Shown: piece by piece, positions 56,545 to 57,572 of the stretch
Layout of the letters: each line of letters begins with the position of its first letter
Numbering within the stretch: position 1 is the stretch's first letter
Assembly: GCA_003559855.1 (NCBI GenBank)
Contig: PWJZ01000109.1
Location: 1 to 57,572 of the forward strand
Direction of reading: 5' to 3'
Length of the DNA: 57,572 bases
Source: Bacteroidales bacterium
GTDB taxonomy: Bacteria > Bacteroidota > Bacteroidia > Bacteroidales > UBA7960
Translations under genes and position numbers: made by a program
The notes under the pieces: generated by a model
Told to the model about the DNA's origin: nothing
Databases searched by the model: none
Seen by the model: the letters and a program-made list of their open reading frames with translations, nothing else

Positions 56545-57306
56545 ATGATAATATCAACAAAAAAACTCAGGGTTGTATTCATAATATGTTCAATGCTGCT
56601 TTCGGCGCAAATAATAAAAGCCCAGTTTAAGCTTGACGTCGAAACAGGTGTGGTTGTGACGGGTTATAACGATGTGCGAATACCCGGCTCAACCGGCACT
56701 TTTATTTCTTTTCCCGATGACCTGGGTTCATCACCTGGCTTGTTTGCAAGAATAACTTTTGGATACAAGTTTGGTGAAGGCAGCGAAATACTTGCTTTGT
56801 ATGCACCGCTTACCGTTAAATACGAAGGTGAAATCGACTCTGATGTGGAGTTTTTTGGAAAAACATTCCCTTCTGCAACCCCAATACTTGCCACATATAA
56901 GTTTAACTCATACCGGGCAACTTACAGGTATAATCTTTTGTGCCGTGAAAATATTAATATAGCTTTAGGCTTGACCATAAAGGTCAGAGATGCTTTTATA
57001 GGCCTGCAACAAGGCAACCTGGATGCAAAAAAAACAGATTTTGGTGCTGTTCCTCTTATCAACTTCGGTGTTTATTGGCAACCTGCCGACAATATAGGGG
57101 TAACCCTGGAAGGTGATGCATTGGCTGCTCACTCAGGCAGGGCAGAAGATGTGTTACTGGCTTTTAATTATGACGTCTCTGATATCATAACGCTAAAAGC
57201 AGGTTACAGAATTCTTGAAGGAGGTGCCGACATCGAAAAATTATATACCTTCTCTATGTTCCATTATGGTGTAATAGGCGCTGTGGTAAATTTACCGACA
57301 AGGTAA
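56545..57306 (+). CDS. Hypothetical outer-membrane beta-barrel protein
   Basis: No named family was recognised. The start at ATG 56545 gives 253 residues, with a signal peptide (about 1-26, ending IIKAQ); a TTG ten codons upstream is less likely. The body alternates polar and hydrophobic residues with many aromatic residues, as in small beta-barrels (LFARITFGYKFGEG, SYRATYRYNLLC, INFGVYWQPADNIGVTL), and the last strand is YGVIGAVVNLP. A short hairpin follows the stop. Confidence 0.75.
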   Translation: MIISTKKLRVVFIICSMLLSAQIIKAQFKLDVETGVVVTGYNDVRIPGSTGTFISFPDDLGSSPGLFARITFGYKFGEGSEILALYAPLTVKYEGEIDSDVEFFGKTFPSATPILATYKFNSYRATYRYNLLCRENINIALGLTIKVRDAFIGLQQGNLDAKKTDFGAVPLINFGVYWQPADNIGVTLEGDALAAHSGRAEDVLLAFNYDVSDIITLKAGYRILEGGADIEKLYTFSMFHYGVIGAVVNLPTR

Positions 57307-57327
57307 AATAATGAGCCCCTCATTATT
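57307..57327 (+). repeat. Perfect 9-bp hairpin directly after the stop codon
   Basis: AATAATGAG (57307-57315), loop CCC, CTCATTATT (57319-57327). No T run follows, so it may protect the transcript end rather than end transcription. Confidence 0.55.
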
Positions 57328-57423
57328 GGGCAAAACAGTCTCTTGAATAACAACAACTTACAAAGTAGTTATATTAGAGAGTTTGAAGGTAATTGCGAAT
57401 TCGTTTTTTTATGCCTCGGTTAA

Positions 57424-57572
57424 TCACTTATTCCTGTTCAAAACATCCTGAACCAGATCATTAAGTGTTTTTGCATCCACACCAGTCTTTTTTGATATCG
57501 CTTCAACATCCGGCTTCTTGCCTGAGTTAATATCGGGAAGCATCATTCTTATTGCTTCATTGATCTGGTCTA
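57424..57572 (-). CDS. Hypothetical protein, C-terminal end only
   Basis: The last 48 residues and TGA of a gene that enters from the right edge. The readable part (DQINEAIRMMLPDINSG, KKTGVDAKTLNDLVQDVLN) looks like two or three short helices. No family was recognised. Confidence 0.5.
   Translation of the reverse strand, partial: DQINEAIRMMLPDINSGKKPDVEAISKKTGVDAKTLNDLVQDVLNRNK

Overview
The window is about 57.6 kb of AT-rich DNA that reads as a member of the Bacteroidota, most likely a Bacteroidales-type anaerobe or marine relative. The grounds are a type IX secretion sortase/PorV pair, a TonB-dependent receptor with an N-terminal carboxypeptidase-regulatory-like domain, a stand-alone TonB C-terminal domain, methylmalonyl-CoA mutase MutA/MutB, the near absence of Shine-Dalgarno sequences, and promoter boxes of the TAnnTTTG type. 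No rRNA, tRNA or CRISPR array was seen. The genus cannot be given from this window.

Layout. 1-702: the 5' part of an IS1-family element read on the minus strand, with a likely programmed -1 frameshift. 815-4464: C69 dipeptidase, ElbB, a Nudix hydrolase and an RRM RNA-binding protein. 4573-5560: a 988-bp non-coding transposable element with perfect 23-bp inverted ends and a 7-bp target duplication. 5578-5985: a 25-residue-repeat protein whose natural start looks frameshifted. 6379-15675 (minus): PorU2-like sortase, PorV2-like barrel, S9 peptidase and PdxJ. 16174-28651: acyltransferase, MeaB, LeuS, TonB-dependent receptor with a His-rich small protein, CysS, a patatin, and a lipoprotein/TPR gene cut by an in-frame TAG. 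29212-37797: metallo-hydrolase, two glycosyltransferases, a TolC-like protein, DnaG cut by an in-frame TAA, QueD, TonB and a lipoprotein. 38000-43905 (minus): MacB-type permease, HlyD-type adaptor, sodium/solute symporter and histidine kinase. 44371-48372 (plus): accD, accA, and a carboxyltransferase fused to an AccB-like biotin carrier. 48376-57572: radical SAM protein, mutA, mutB, hutI, MscS, an outer-membrane protein and the 3' end of one more gene.

How the genes work together. MutA/MutB (methylmalonyl-CoA mutase), MeaB (its G-protein chaperone, 30 kb away) and the pyruvate/oxaloacetate-type carboxyltransferase fit a succinate-propionate route. The AccB-like tail of that carboxyltransferase, next to accD and accA, suggests one biotin carrier shared between fatty-acid synthesis and C3/C4 metabolism. 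PorU2/PorV2, the TonB proteins, TolC and the HlyD/MacB pair all belong to the outer envelope.

Most unusual points: (1) a 5' module of about 140-215 bp, containing a palindrome, a promoter-like stretch and in two cases the start codon, is repeated directly upstream of three unrelated minus-strand genes (5985/6029, 30987, 33575); (2) dnaG and a lipoprotein gene each have one in-frame stop, and the repeat-protein gene seems to have lost one base, so sequence error, decay or stop readthrough must be told apart; (3) the carboxyltransferase-AccB fusion; (4) the transposase-less element at 4573-5560. All assignments were made by reading the sequence; no database search was run.
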